A stretch of 64,000 nt of DNA, taken from positions 1 through 64,000 of the IMG/VR virus record IMGVR_UViG_3300035698_008252; one strand, written 5' to 3'. Below the pieces are notes generated by a model, which searched no databases, was not told where the DNA came from, and saw only the letters and a list, made by a program, of their open reading frames with translations. Shown in pieces: positions 55,301 to 63,514 of this stretch. The first letter of the stretch is position 1, and the number at the start of each line of letters is the position of its first letter. This DNA is from a virus. The position numbers and the translations under genes are program-made.

Positions 55301-55977
55301 AATTTTAACCAATAGATTCCACTATTAGTTGAAGTAGCATACTCCATAAGTTCTACTCCATATAAACCTACCAGACCATGAGCTGTCCAGTTATCGGTAA
55401 TAAAAATCCTGTAGTATCTATAGGCTGTAGTATTTATAAATTCAAAGTCTTCCCAGCTATTAGTATTAGAATGTTCACCTGTATAGAGGTCATCCCAAGC
55501 AGAATCGTTATTAGAACCTTGAACTTTAAAATCTTTAACAGAATTACCCCAAGCATTATTATAAGGTTTCATTCTGAATTTAGTAGCTGTCTTAGTTACA
55601 CCAACACCTAAATCGTATTTCCACCAGTGGTCTCCTGCTGTATCAGTAGAATTGCCAAATGTAATATCGTTATCATCTACAGCATTATCAGGATTAGACC
55701 AAGCACCACCATTAGTATCGCCTGACGCTGTACCGCCAGTAAGAAAATCAGAATCGTAAGTATGTAACTGACCATGAAATTCCCTATCAAATTTTAATAG
55801 AGTCTCGCCATCATCAGATGTAAAGCGTAAATCATAGCCTGTGGAAAGTGCATGAGAGAAAGTAAAATTAAAGTCCGAGAGGGTAACTAACGCAGGGAAA
55901 TCAGTTAGTGTAGCATCTATATCAGAAGCTGATATAGTTAATTTTTTTCTATATGTATAGTCAGTTAACCAACCCAT
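52381..55977 (-). CDS. DUF2341/discoidin/LamG tail adhesin
   Basis: A 1198-residue modular protein. It opens with DUF2341 (DYTYRKKLTISASDIDATLT...LVTLSDF). Inside that domain a discoidin-type F5/8C module is inserted (about 70-215: GDHWWKYDLG, DFKVQGSNNDSAW, YRYYRIFITDNW); DUF2341 resumes with SGIYWLKLPSVSS. A LamG/concanavalin-like module follows (about 265-475: SVWHLSE, FSFEFKL, KFFVNGVQTGG, LDEVRILKGVAL). The middle is a series of beta domains. Near the end a second F5/8C module appears (about 1020-1160: YRLYITGTSGSTYAAIQALE). These modules bind sugars, so it is the probable receptor-binding protein. Confidence 0.83.
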   Translation of the reverse strand: MGWLTDYTYRKKLTISASDIDATLTDFPALVTLSDFNFTFSHALSTGYDLRFTSDDGETLLKFDREFHGQLHTYDSDFLTGGTASGDTNGGAWSNPDNAVDDNDITFGNSTDTAGDHWWKYDLGVGVTKTATKFRMKPYNNAWGNSVKDFKVQGSNNDSAWDDLYTGEHSNTNSWEDFEFINTTAYRYYRIFITDNWTAHGLVGLYGVELMEYATSTNSGIYWLKLPSVSSSVDTDVYLYYGKAGDSDGSDTENTWNTNYTSVWHLSEISSDVVGEFLDSTSNNHDGQGQNLPARVDGIVSYGQQGGSPKYIRIPDSTDWDLTGDFSFEFKLEYPTSVTTGSIMGHDDGGGSQPKWILGFGINTSNNMSFHSAGTWIQWAWTPVADTKYHCIIVRDVNNWKFFVNGVQTGGTIVSSITVDNSSNYLTLLQDGESWKWHAGILDEVRILKGVALTDEYISTSYDSDSDSLLTYGTEEVNAITTTQLPASLQWYTADITAMDASLQWKSKYAHKFCPNLINYEFDFISPIIYSSKNLATVSGVLHSMSIDMKNSGTSSSTIIELYVDDILKSTQTITADSSAYQDVVYFDMDTIIYPHDNFEVKVTKVASDSEDLKVCVFEMTFPFDLDMSFFGNIKDSIEFVGINREYLFNSSDNWTIDFNQPLYNVTNATVTDINGDTTSIAYTIENGDFYNSRIKLTPYTSSSISKVSLKVQDQNKRNYLFNLTPTIENNFADYPSYVSSTSSEFSIFLPATYYRYSFDSKVTWSTWTSVSLSNTMTLDFTTASAGSNDIVVQFRDGTEDLEETVNIYYSVGDVSCGVLFAGDIATITYTDGIPLDRIELYYDDILYDTFDIPVKTGMDSITLDIVANTITVTAGSLYWNNKKYDWDATVYTVNPDLVTYNNAYWQYTFGFNLTTNEFTFIEEIDTNPFSEFSSNIYSDFIKLWTQKVSFSILNSTWTSWSIITVGTPSYDVFNASYIPIATSLDKTIKVKILDVSDRSKDFSYAYIQPKYNIWRTMDITKSNVEQSSSDGTDIGSNAFDGTASFWSSLTTSSLPQWLRYECGYGSNKKTVLEYAITNNYVDLDSLPTDWKLQGSANGTIWADLDTVTGETWSAQETKEYTITNSIAYAFYRLYITGTSGSTYAAIQALELRTSIGGSNFASYAALEVLPGQIHNSAELNFDIESADWTLDSMNGGS

Positions 55978-56007
55978 TAATAAAACTCCTAAAGTATAAA
56001 CAATTAA

Positions 56008-56409
56008 TTAAAGAGATTTAACAAATTTTGCAGAAAAAGAATTAATTTTTAAATCATTCTCTTCTTGGTCAAAGCTTTGTAGGTAACAATCAGTAAGTAT
56101 ATAAGCAGTACTACCATCAATATTATAAATAGTTAAATCACCCTTCTCGTTAAGCTCAAAGTTTGTATCTAAATCCTGGAAATATTCTTCTAAGTCAGCT
56201 CTATCACTCTCTGCCTTTACACCACTAATGCTAATAGATAAATAACCACCACCTAATTCCTTAGTAGAACGTATACGAACACCTTTAGCTCTAGGGATAA
56301 CTCTAATATCTAGATTGCTATTATAACTGAAAGTAATAAAAGCATGGTCTCCTAGAAATTTAGTTTTCCATTTAACTCTGTTTGTAGGGCTCATATTTAA
56401 ACTGGACAT
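56008..56409 (-). CDS. Small tail protein, distal tail or tube candidate
   Basis: A 133-residue beta-rich protein between tape measure and adhesin, where siphoviruses keep their distal tail component. KTKFLGDHAFITFSYNSNLD and IVGVKAE-like strands (ISISGVKAESDRADLEEYF) support a virion fold, but no family pattern is decisive. AGGAGG site. Confidence 0.58.
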   Translation of the reverse strand: MSSLNMSPTNRVKWKTKFLGDHAFITFSYNSNLDIRVIPRAKGVRIRSTKELGGGYLSISISGVKAESDRADLEEYFQDLDTNFELNEKGDLTIYNIDGSTAYILTDCYLQSFDQEENDLKINSFSAKFVKSL

Positions 56410-56430
56410 GTAAATCCTCCTAAAATAAAA

Positions 56431-58803
56431 TTACTTTTGCTGATTCATACGTTTAAGAATAGAATTAATCTTTGACTTCGTAATAGAAGACTCAGCAGCA
56501 GCCTTAGAAGCAGCATTAGCTAGTTTAAGCATTGACTCAGTAGTATCAGTAGATGAGGATTTAATAGAATTTGCAGCATCACCACTACTCTTAGCCATAT
56601 CTTTTAAGTATAATTTCTCACCACCACCCATTTGAATCCAACTTTCATTATCAGGACTAACATCCCTCGCAGCAGTAGATTTAGAAGATTTGGTTGAAGT
56701 AGAACCTTGAAAAATAGAACTCCACATAGTTCCTTTAGCCCCTCCACCAATAGTCTGAGAACCACCAGCAGTTGAACCTATAGCATTAGGCTGTATTCGA
56801 GATTTACTACCAGCTTCTTTTAATAAACCTGCTGAAGCATTTAAACCTATTATTTTCTTAACAGCCATAATAGGATTTAAATCAGTCCAACTAGGTGTCA
56901 TCTGTGCCTTTAGCTTACCAGGGTTTACCTGAACATTACCTGCAACATCTTTATAAACTCCCCTATCTCTATTCTTCCACATATTAATAGCTACCTCAGC
57001 CGCATACTTCATTACACTACCAAATAGCTTTTTAAATACCTCTATCTTAGCTTGAAATTGAGTAATAATAACATCTACAAATATCTTAGATAAACCTTCT
57101 ATTACAGGTTTTAATGTTGATAGCCCTGCTTTCATATAAGCGATAAACATAGTACCCATAGATTTAGCTAGTAAATGTACCTTTTCACCTATCGCACCAG
57201 TTTCTGATTTAATCTCACTAGTATTAACTTTACCTGATTTATTATCATAGTTATACATGGTATAAGATTCGTCTACACCAGGAAAAAATGTCTTCCCTAC
57301 TTTCTGACCCATAGCAGTTAATCCGTCAGCAGCTTGAGCAAATACAGGCATAAGAGCATCACCAAGCATAGAAGCCCAGCGTTTGAAAATACCAGCATTA
57401 CCCTCTAGAGCTTTGTAAAAAGAATCAACACCCATTAAAAGGGTTTTAAATAATTCATTAGCTACTCGAATAAAAGGGTCGAACATAACTTGAAGACCTG
57501 CCATTATAGTATTTTGAAGTCTTTTCCATGTATTACCAAAAGTATTAATAACTTGGGTAAACATCTTATCTAATATACTACTACCTTGGTCAGAGGCATC
57601 CATAGAAGATTCTAAAATATCTCGTTTCTTTTTGTAAAGTTCAGGTCTACCAAGTAAAGCAGCAGCACCCATACCACCCCTAACTCCAAAGGTTCTAGAT
57701 ACAACCTCTGTAGGAATATCACTCATCATCTTTAAAACTTCAGCTAAAGGTTTCATCTTACCACCAGCTAAAGTAAATTGCTTAAATATTCTGTCAGTAC
57801 CTTTTTCTAAACTCTGCATTGTACCCATAAGAGAATTCATCTCACCCTCAACAGCAGTATAAGCAGAAGTTCCCTCTTTACCTGCTAAGGCTAACTCATA
57901 TTGTTTTTCCTTTAATTTATTTAATCTCTCGTAGTAATCTGCCAATACTTTTTGACCTGATTGAAGAGTAGTTAAAAATCTTTGATTCTTACCAGAAGCT
58001 TGATATATATTTAACCCATATTTAGCAAACATAGTAGCCGCTTTAGATGTACCACCACTAAGCTTATTTAAAGTACCTCGTAAATAAACACCCGCCTTAG
58101 AATAACTAAATCCTTGGTCGGTTAAACTCATCAAAGCTGCTGCTGTATCTTTAATAGCTTCCTCACTCTTACCGAAAACTGTAGCCGCTACAGGAGCTAC
58201 ATAACTCATAGCTGTAAAAAATCCTTGAAGAGACATCTTAGAATTTGTAAAAGAAGCTGTAATTGTATCCGCTAATTTAGGTATCTTAGACTGTTCAACA
58301 CTAAAAGCTCGGGATACACCTATTAACCCATCAATAGTAGAGTTAAAGTCAGCACCACCAAGAGATGCCATTTTCATAGCCTTGTCAGTTAGAGCATAAG
58401 ATTCTGTGATATTGTTACCAGCTAAAGCAGAAGTATATAAACCTGATTGTATTTCTTTGGCTGTTTTACCTACCTGAGTGGAGGCTTCTCTCGCAAGTTT
58501 ACTTACCTGCTCATAAACAGCACCAGTACCACTCTCACCTTTAGTAAGAATAGTAGCTGTTTTCATACCCTCTAAATTTAAATTTATTAACTCAGAGGTA
58601 ACATTACTTATAGATGTTTTTAATTGATTCATAGTAGAAATAATACTACGAATACCACCAAAAATTAAGGCAATAGAACCTGTACGAAAGAGAGCAACTA
58701 GAGTAGACTTTAAAAGATTAACAGAATTCTTTAAAAGTTTAACATTAGCTGCCGCCTTACGAGTATTTATAATAACCTGTACGAATAGTTGTCTAGCACC
58801 CAT
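56431..58803 (-). CDS. Tail tape measure protein
   Basis: A 790-residue protein with the TP901-type tape measure core: REASTQVGKTAKEIQSGLYT, SALAGNNITESYALTDKAMK, SMSLQG-like TNSKMSLQGFFTAMSYVAPV, then AALMSLTDQGFSYSKAGVYL and RGTLNKLSGG. Hydrophobic segments lie near 35-55 and a helical stretch follows. It sets tail length and helps DNA exit. At 790 residues it implies a long tail of over 100 nm, using the usual rule of about 0.15 nm per residue. Confidence 0.88.
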   Translation of the reverse strand: MGARQLFVQVIINTRKAAANVKLLKNSVNLLKSTLVALFRTGSIALIFGGIRSIISTMNQLKTSISNVTSELINLNLEGMKTATILTKGESGTGAVYEQVSKLAREASTQVGKTAKEIQSGLYTSALAGNNITESYALTDKAMKMASLGGADFNSTIDGLIGVSRAFSVEQSKIPKLADTITASFTNSKMSLQGFFTAMSYVAPVAATVFGKSEEAIKDTAAALMSLTDQGFSYSKAGVYLRGTLNKLSGGTSKAATMFAKYGLNIYQASGKNQRFLTTLQSGQKVLADYYERLNKLKEKQYELALAGKEGTSAYTAVEGEMNSLMGTMQSLEKGTDRIFKQFTLAGGKMKPLAEVLKMMSDIPTEVVSRTFGVRGGMGAAALLGRPELYKKKRDILESSMDASDQGSSILDKMFTQVINTFGNTWKRLQNTIMAGLQVMFDPFIRVANELFKTLLMGVDSFYKALEGNAGIFKRWASMLGDALMPVFAQAADGLTAMGQKVGKTFFPGVDESYTMYNYDNKSGKVNTSEIKSETGAIGEKVHLLAKSMGTMFIAYMKAGLSTLKPVIEGLSKIFVDVIITQFQAKIEVFKKLFGSVMKYAAEVAINMWKNRDRGVYKDVAGNVQVNPGKLKAQMTPSWTDLNPIMAVKKIIGLNASAGLLKEAGSKSRIQPNAIGSTAGGSQTIGGGAKGTMWSSIFQGSTSTKSSKSTAARDVSPDNESWIQMGGGEKLYLKDMAKSSGDAANSIKSSSTDTTESMLKLANAASKAAAESSITKSKINSILKRMNQQK

Positions 58804-59159
58804 TAGAATTGTACCTCACCTTTACCATATTGTTTGTCAAAATCTTCTTTACTTTTTCCCATCTTAGTCCAGATAGCTAACATCTGTTCTCTTTGTGCAT
58901 CATCACTCTGCTTCTGTGCCTCGGCAGAGGGAACATTATCAAATAATTTATCTATATTTTTAAATCCATTTTTATCGAAAGCAGCACTAATAGCTACAGT
59001 TTGAAATTTTATGTCTCGTCTAGCCTGTTCTCTTGTACGCTTATTAATAGCGTCAAATAAATCACGAATAATGGTTATAGGTAATTTCATTATATAATGA
59101 AGTTCCCAACCATATTCAGACATAATAACATCAAGTATCTCTAGTAGTTCTTTATCCAT
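58803..59159 (-). CDS. Tail assembly chaperone-like protein (second)
   Basis: A 118-residue helical protein directly before the tape measure, in the usual place of the second tail chaperone. YGWELHYIMKLPITIIRDLF resembles chaperone C-terminal parts seen in phages. TAATG overlap with the tape measure. No frameshift link to the preceding gene is evident. Confidence 0.6.
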   Translation of the reverse strand: MDKELLEILDVIMSEYGWELHYIMKLPITIIRDLFDAINKRTREQARRDIKFQTVAISAAFDKNGFKNIDKLFDNVPSAEAQKQSDDAQREQMLAIWTKMGKSKEDFDKQYGKGEVQF

Positions 59160-59175
59160 AATAACTTTCTATAAT

Positions 59176-59484
59176 TTAAACAGATACATTATTAAAAGGA
59201 TTCATACCACCCATAGCTTGCTGAAGAATCGTAATACAAGATTGAATTGATAAAGTCTTGAGTAAGGATTCTTTTTTGATAGTAGGATTATCTTCAGCGA
59301 TTAAATCAAAAACAATATCAACGAATAGAACAATCTGCTCGTCTAAGTTCATATTATCTTCTAATGCTGTAATCTTTTTAGTTACGTTTAAAATTGTTTC
59401 TAGAGGAGCTGGATAAACTTTCATAACTACCCCACCTCTTAATTCATACTCTTGACATTCTGCTAAATTAATTTTCTCACTCAT
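59176..59484 (-). CDS. Tail assembly chaperone-like protein (first)
   Basis: A 102-residue protein (YELRGGVVMKVYPAPLETIL...), followed by an acidic helical domain. Size, order and the gVvmk.yPaP start fit the first tail chaperone. It stops 16 bases before the next gene, so the two appear to be separate proteins here. Confidence 0.62.
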   Translation of the reverse strand: MSEKINLAECQEYELRGGVVMKVYPAPLETILNVTKKITALEDNMNLDEQIVLFVDIVFDLIAEDNPTIKKESLLKTLSIQSCITILQQAMGGMNPFNNVSV

Positions 59485-59512
59485 AATAACCTCCCGTTTA
59501 TAATCAGTTTAA

Positions 59513-59926
59513 TTAAGTACTTTCATCTAAGATAAAAGAATATTCTAATGGAAGCCAATACTCGTTATCCTTACCATCTATTTGAATACCAGGTGAAGAT
59601 TGTCTTATGAAACTTATAACTTTCCAAGAACCTGATGTTAATTCTACTTCAGATTTATTTAATAAATCATCTACTGCCTGAGCTATGTTAAGGCATACGT
59701 TAGGAGCACTTGCAATCTCTCTACTAACAACAATCTGAACCTCAACATCACCTGTTTGAGAAGGTATATTGTTACCATCAGAACCAATATCACCAGAAAT
59801 AACAATACGTTTAGGTTCTCGCTGGTCTAAACCCATAATGTGAATATTATTAGAGCTACCTAATAAAGCTACTAAAGCAGCGTTAGTCTTTAAATAAGCT
59901 ATTATTCTTTCAGCTATAATATTCAT
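59513..59926 (-). CDS. Tail completion or terminator-like protein
   Basis: A 137-residue protein (AERIIAYLKTNAALVALLGS... then DVEVQIVVSREIASAPNVCL). It resembles the DUF3168/tail terminator type: a helix, a disordered loop, long strands. Fits between the gp10-like gene and the tail chaperones. Confidence 0.64.
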   Translation of the reverse strand: MNIIAERIIAYLKTNAALVALLGSSNNIHIMGLDQREPKRIVISGDIGSDGNNIPSQTGDVEVQIVVSREIASAPNVCLNIAQAVDDLLNKSEVELTSGSWKVISFIRQSSPGIQIDGKDNEYWLPLEYSFILDEST

Positions 59927-59928
59927 TA

Positions 59929-60465
59929 TTATCCTGTCTTCCTGTTAAAAATTATTGTAGTTCCTATTTGATTAGCTATAATACTCTCTTTAGATTGATA
60001 GTGAGTCTGTAAATCGTTATATGACTTTTCAACATAAGCCCTACCTTTATATTTACCTACTCGTATTTTAGTAAAATTAAATCTACCGTTTACTGAAAAT
60101 CGAGATATACTAGGATTTCTAGAACCCTTTTTCCATGAGGATACAGGGAACGACATCTTACCTCTAATAAGCTGACCTCCACGCTTTCCATGCTCAGCAG
60201 CAAATCTATAAGGAAGTTTACCAGCAGGGTAAATAATACCATGAATACCTTTACCTTTAGATGAAACCCTATAGGTAACAGAATTAGATAGCTTACCAGT
60301 AGACCTAGGACTTCGAGATTTAGCGTAATATTTCATGCGTCTTTCAGTATATTTAGATAGTCTAGTAACCCAACGAATAGCTGTCAGTATAATTCTTTGA
60401 TTAGCACCGTTAAGGTCTTTTACAAAACTATCTAATTGTCTTGTATTTACTATTACTGAAGACAT
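59929..60465 (-). CDS. HK97 gp10-like head-tail joining protein
   Basis: A 178-residue basic protein. YTERRMKYYAKSRSPRSTGK then LSNSVTYRVSSKGKGIHGII followed by YRFAAEHGKRGG is the gp10-like pattern (tGrL.nSi......yA.fvE.G). It probably connects neck and tail. Order in the operon supports this. Confidence 0.76.
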   Translation of the reverse strand: MSSVIVNTRQLDSFVKDLNGANQRIILTAIRWVTRLSKYTERRMKYYAKSRSPRSTGKLSNSVTYRVSSKGKGIHGIIYPAGKLPYRFAAEHGKRGGQLIRGKMSFPVSSWKKGSRNPSISRFSVNGRFNFTKIRVGKYKGRAYVEKSYNDLQTHYQSKESIIANQIGTTIIFNRKTG

Positions 60466-60467
60466 AT

Positions 60468-60812
60468 TTAATCCTTATTTTCTAAACTTTTTAAAGGTAC
60501 TTCGTAATGATGACCTTGACCACCCGCATCTTCAACACCAATAACTACAAAATCTTTACCATTAAAAACAACAATATCATCTACTTCAATATCCTGAGTA
60601 ATCTCAAAGAAAGCTATCATAGTAGCTATCTGCTTCTGACCTCTAACATCAAATTCTAGCATCTCATAAGATGCCTGAATCATGCAAGGAACGCTGGTAG
60701 CTACATCTGTTAGTGTTTCAGCTTTAGCACCCCACTTATCAGTAACACCTTTTACTCGACGAGTAATAGTGCATGTATGAGTTAATAAATTAGTAAATTC
60801 TAAATCAGCCAT
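60468..60812 (-). CDS. Head-tail stopper-like protein
   Basis: A 114-residue beta-rich protein: THTCTITRRVKGVTDKWGAK, VPCMIQAS, MIAFFEITQDIEVDDIVVFN, GKDFVVIGVEDAGGQGHHYE. This is the usual pattern of head-closure (gp16/SPP1-type) proteins, a small barrel that plugs the connector. Confidence 0.76.
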   Translation of the reverse strand: MADLEFTNLLTHTCTITRRVKGVTDKWGAKAETLTDVATSVPCMIQASYEMLEFDVRGQKQIATMIAFFEITQDIEVDDIVVFNGKDFVVIGVEDAGGQGHHYEVPLKSLENKD

Positions 60813-60826
60813 TATATAACATCCTC

Positions 60827-60967
60827 CTAAACTTTCCAGGTATATGCACAGACTTTACAAGTGTAAGTAGAACCATCATCATCTGAGGATACATAGACTT
60901 TATGTTTGCCGCATTTAGGACACTTTAATTTATGTTGATAATTATCGTCTGAGTTTTTCTTAGCCAT
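60827..60967 (-). CDS. Zinc ribbon protein in the structural operon (46 aa)
   Basis: A 46-residue protein with CPKC (16-19) and CKVC (37-40) and an acidic loop between, a small zinc ribbon. It overlaps the connector stop (TAATG), so it is made with the head-tail proteins. Function unknown. Confidence 0.7.
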   Translation of the reverse strand: MAKKNSDDNYQHKLKCPKCGKHKVYVSSDDDGSTYTCKVCAYTWKV

Positions 60968-61545
60968 TATATAATATCTCCCATAGCTATACCATTATCA
61001 CCAGCAACTATTTGATTTACAAGAGCAGTAACCTCACAATTTAGATTCTGAAGATACATAGTAGAACTAGAATCAACAGCACCAAAATCTTTTTGGTATC
61101 TACCTATCTTAATACGCTTAACCTGATTTGTGTATTGAGGTGTAAATATCCCTAAACCTTTAAGTGTTAAAAGAGATATTAAATAATCATGAATATCTAA
61201 ATGAGTATAGGCGTTAATAGTATAAGTTATACTAACTTTCTGACCCGCACCAAAACCACCGCCATAAGAAAAGAAGCCAGTAGAAGGATTAAGTTTTATA
61301 GATGTAGAATCAAAATCCTGGTCGGTATCATCAAGAGAAATAGTATCTATACTTTTAATACCTATATCAGGAAGCTTTAAATAGGAAGAAGACCTACCGA
61401 TAATTTTAGTATAAGTTTTTTCAGTCTCAGCAAGTTTTAATTGAGTAAGAATAAAAAACTGTTTCTGAGCCCATAAAAAAACTGAATCAGATATATTAGT
61501 AACAGCTATACCTAAAATGTCTGCTATTTCTTGTTTAGTTACCAT
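60967..61545 (-). CDS. Head-tail connector (adaptor) protein
   Basis: A 192-residue protein. VTKQEIADILGIAVTNISDS followed by YLKLPDIGIKSIDTISLDDT and a C-terminal helical part fits the gp6/gp15-type adaptor that sits below the portal. Its place before the stopper and gp10-like genes agrees. Confidence 0.66.
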   Translation of the reverse strand: MVTKQEIADILGIAVTNISDSVFLWAQKQFFILTQLKLAETEKTYTKIIGRSSSYLKLPDIGIKSIDTISLDDTDQDFDSTSIKLNPSTGFFSYGGGFGAGQKVSITYTINAYTHLDIHDYLISLLTLKGLGIFTPQYTNQVKRIKIGRYQKDFGAVDSSSTMYLQNLNCEVTALVNQIVAGDNGIAMGDII

Positions 61546-61559
61546 GTAAAGCCTCCGTT

Positions 61560-62000
61560 TTATTTACCACTAACTATGAAAGTACGCCACTTATCAGTAG
61601 GGATTGTATTAAATATTTTAGATATTGTTGGTTTTTCTTTAGGGAAGAATTCTTTAGGAATGTATAGAAGACCCGCAAAAACATAAACCTTATTAGCGGT
61701 AATCTTATCCACCTCTAAATTAGGTTTAAAAAATAAAGCCCCAAATGTTCGTAATCTTCTTACGACAATAAGGGGTTTCTTAGTATCTTTGTTTATATAA
61801 CCTAGAACTTTGTCTAAGTCTATTTTAAATAAATGAGCATTAATAACCACGATAAGGTTATCATCACCCATAGGATTTTTGATTCTAGATAAATCAACTC
61901 TCTCACCTAAGTACTCACTATCAACTTTTAGAGTATCTTTAACAAGTCTTAAAATTATTTTATCCCCAACAGATTGTTTACCAAATATATAACTTTTCAT
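61560..62000 (-). CDS. Hypothetical structural-region protein
   Basis: A 146-residue basic, beta-rich protein (KSYIFGKQSVGDKIILRLVK...). ATG 62000 chosen for the AAGGGAG site; upstream ATG codons lie in the HNH gene. It may be a capsid accessory, but only its position suggests this. Confidence 0.62.
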   Translation of the reverse strand: MKSYIFGKQSVGDKIILRLVKDTLKVDSEYLGERVDLSRIKNPMGDDNLIVVINAHLFKIDLDKVLGYINKDTKKPLIVVRRLRTFGALFFKPNLEVDKITANKVYVFAGLLYIPKEFFPKEKPTISKIFNTIPTDKWRTFIVSGK

Positions 62001-62011
62001 ATTAGTCTCCC

Positions 62012-62374
62012 TTAAATCTGAGTTTTTCCACAATGTTTACAAATATATGTACATTTACCTAAGTGTTTAAAAATTATATGAGCTGCTTTATTAGGAAATA
62101 ACATAAGATTATCTAATCTGTTATCCTATCTAATACCGTTAATATGATGAACTATTTCAGTAGAAGTTAAATATCTACCTATATGTTTCTCCATTACTAA
62201 GTGGTGTTCAAGAACGTAGGATTTACGTCTTCCTGTAGCATGAGGGTGCTTTGGTGAGTAAACTTTGATATAGCCATCAGGTCTAACACATCTACCACCA
62301 GTCCACTGAGAATTACCAGCACCACTAACGCCTTGTTTAGACTTCTCTGACCAACCTTTGTTTTTCTTCCTCAC
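62012..62374 (-). pseudogene. HNH endonuclease interrupted by an amber codon
   Basis: From GTG 62374 (AAAGGGG upstream) the frame encodes a HNH endonuclease: YVLEHHLVMEKHIGRYLTST, then EIVHHINGIR, where TAG at 62126-62128 falls. After the TAG the same frame continues DNRLDNLMLF, then AAHIIFKHLGKCTYICKHCG to TAA at 62012. Intact relatives read HHING.r.DNRleNL, so the amber replaces one residue between two conserved halves. TAG is an ordinary stop elsewhere in this phage. It is therefore probably a recent pseudogene, unless suppressed. Confidence 0.82.
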
Positions 62375-62420
62375 AGTATTAACCCCTTTGTCAATGTTAG
62401 GTTCATATACTACGCACTAC

Positions 62421-62465
62421 CTATATATAAAGACGCATAGCCCCTATAAAAAGATGCGTTTTTTA
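62421..62465 (-). terminator. Terminator-like hairpin after the glycosyltransferase gene
   Basis: ACGCAT (62433-62438) and ATGCGT (62454-62459) form a 6-bp stem right after the glycosyltransferase stop. On the minus strand it is followed by CTTTATATA; on the plus strand by TTTTTATT. A related arrangement occurs at 29866-29910. Confidence 0.5.
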
Positions 62466-63332
62466 TTAAATAAATTCCAATTCTTTTGCTAATTTAGACC
62501 AAAATAATACATTTGCATGTAAAGTGTTTGTACGCATAGCTTTATAATCCCAGCCATAGGAAAAAGCACCAACACTATTATTAGTTATTATCTTACAACC
62601 ACTCAAATAAGCCTCGGCTACAGCCCTTCCAAAAGCCTCTTTGCAGGTAGGTGTATGCATGAAATATGTATACTCATTGTACTTATTAAATATTTCCTCT
62701 TTAGGAACGTAACCTAAAGGTCTACAATTTCTTTGAGATTTAAGTGCTCCGAGTATACCTGAGCTAGCCCTGTGATAATAAAAATCTATAACTGTTTCAG
62801 GATTCTTTTTTGCAAAATTAATAATATCCCATAAACCTTTACCCTCATGAATATTACCTGCATAAAGTATTCTACCGTTTCGTTTATTTCCTAAGTCATA
62901 GAAATAATTAGGTATGTAAGGAGGAACGCATATCATGTGCTCAACACCAGATAAATATTTTTTAAAACAGTCTCTATGTAAAGGAGATAAAAATATACTA
63001 ACAGCAGACTTTTGGAAAAAATCACGACGCTTCTCAAGTATGCTCATCCATCTACCAGAATCATGACTGTAAGCAACATAAGGTTTCTCACGCATTAATG
63101 TCTGTCTTACCTTAGATGGAAATTCAAAGTTATTACTAAAGATAACTAAATCACAGGCATCAACATCTTTTGAATTAATTATATTAGGTGTAATAACTTT
63201 TATATTATAACCCAGAGATTTACCAGCACTAATAATATAACTATCAGTAATCTCAGCACCACCCGCAGGTACATCAGATATAGTATGGTCTGTAAGCCAT
63301 AGTATGTTTGTCTCTTTTAAATTCATCCGCAT
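62466..63332 (-). CDS. GT4-type glycosyltransferase
   Basis: A 288-residue GT-B fold enzyme. The N-terminal part NILWLTDHTISDVPAGGAEI is the acceptor domain start. GRILYAGNIHEGKGLWDIIN opens the donor domain, and CKEAFGRAVAEAYLSGCKII carries the E.FG...aEA...G motif of family 4. It is short because the C-terminal helix is trimmed. Likely moves a sugar onto a phage or host surface molecule or a virion protein; the acceptor is unknown. Overlaps the small gene before it. Confidence 0.84.
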   Translation of the reverse strand: MRMNLKETNILWLTDHTISDVPAGGAEITDSYIISAGKSLGYNIKVITPNIINSKDVDACDLVIFSNNFEFPSKVRQTLMREKPYVAYSHDSGRWMSILEKRRDFFQKSAVSIFLSPLHRDCFKKYLSGVEHMICVPPYIPNYFYDLGNKRNGRILYAGNIHEGKGLWDIINFAKKNPETVIDFYYHRASSGILGALKSQRNCRPLGYVPKEEIFNKYNEYTYFMHTPTCKEAFGRAVAEAYLSGCKIITNNSVGAFSYGWDYKAMRTNTLHANVLFWSKLAKELEFI

Positions 63333-63514
63333 AACCCATTACCCTTCAAGAAGCCTAATCTAATTTCATAGTTACATATAATAATAATTATTGAATACTC
63401 TTTATAATAGTAACTAATATGCATAGCAGTATCTATATGAAACCATCTCTGTGTCTTATGAAACTCCAACCAATAATTTGTAAATTCAAAAGTAAAAGGA
63501 TTAAACATTAGCAT
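63323..63514 (-). CDS. Hypothetical small aromatic protein
   Basis: A 63-residue protein rich in Phe, Tyr and Trp (FNPFTFEFTNYWLEFHKTQR...) with an Ile-rich stretch. It overlaps the LicD-like and glycosyltransferase genes at both ends, so it is cotranslated with them. Function unknown. Confidence 0.55.
   Translation of the reverse strand: MLMFNPFTFEFTNYWLEFHKTQRWFHIDTAMHISYYYKEYSIIIIICNYEIRLGFLKGNGLCG

Noticed and set aside
55378-55611. Plus-strand open frame inside the adhesin gene
   Set aside because: It is a shadow of the minus-strand gene; other antisense frames within terminase, portal and polymerase were rejected for the same reason.
58803-59484. Programmed frameshift joining the two tail chaperone-like genes
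   Set aside because: The first gene ends 16 bases before the second begins, and no in-phase slippery heptamer is visible near its end.
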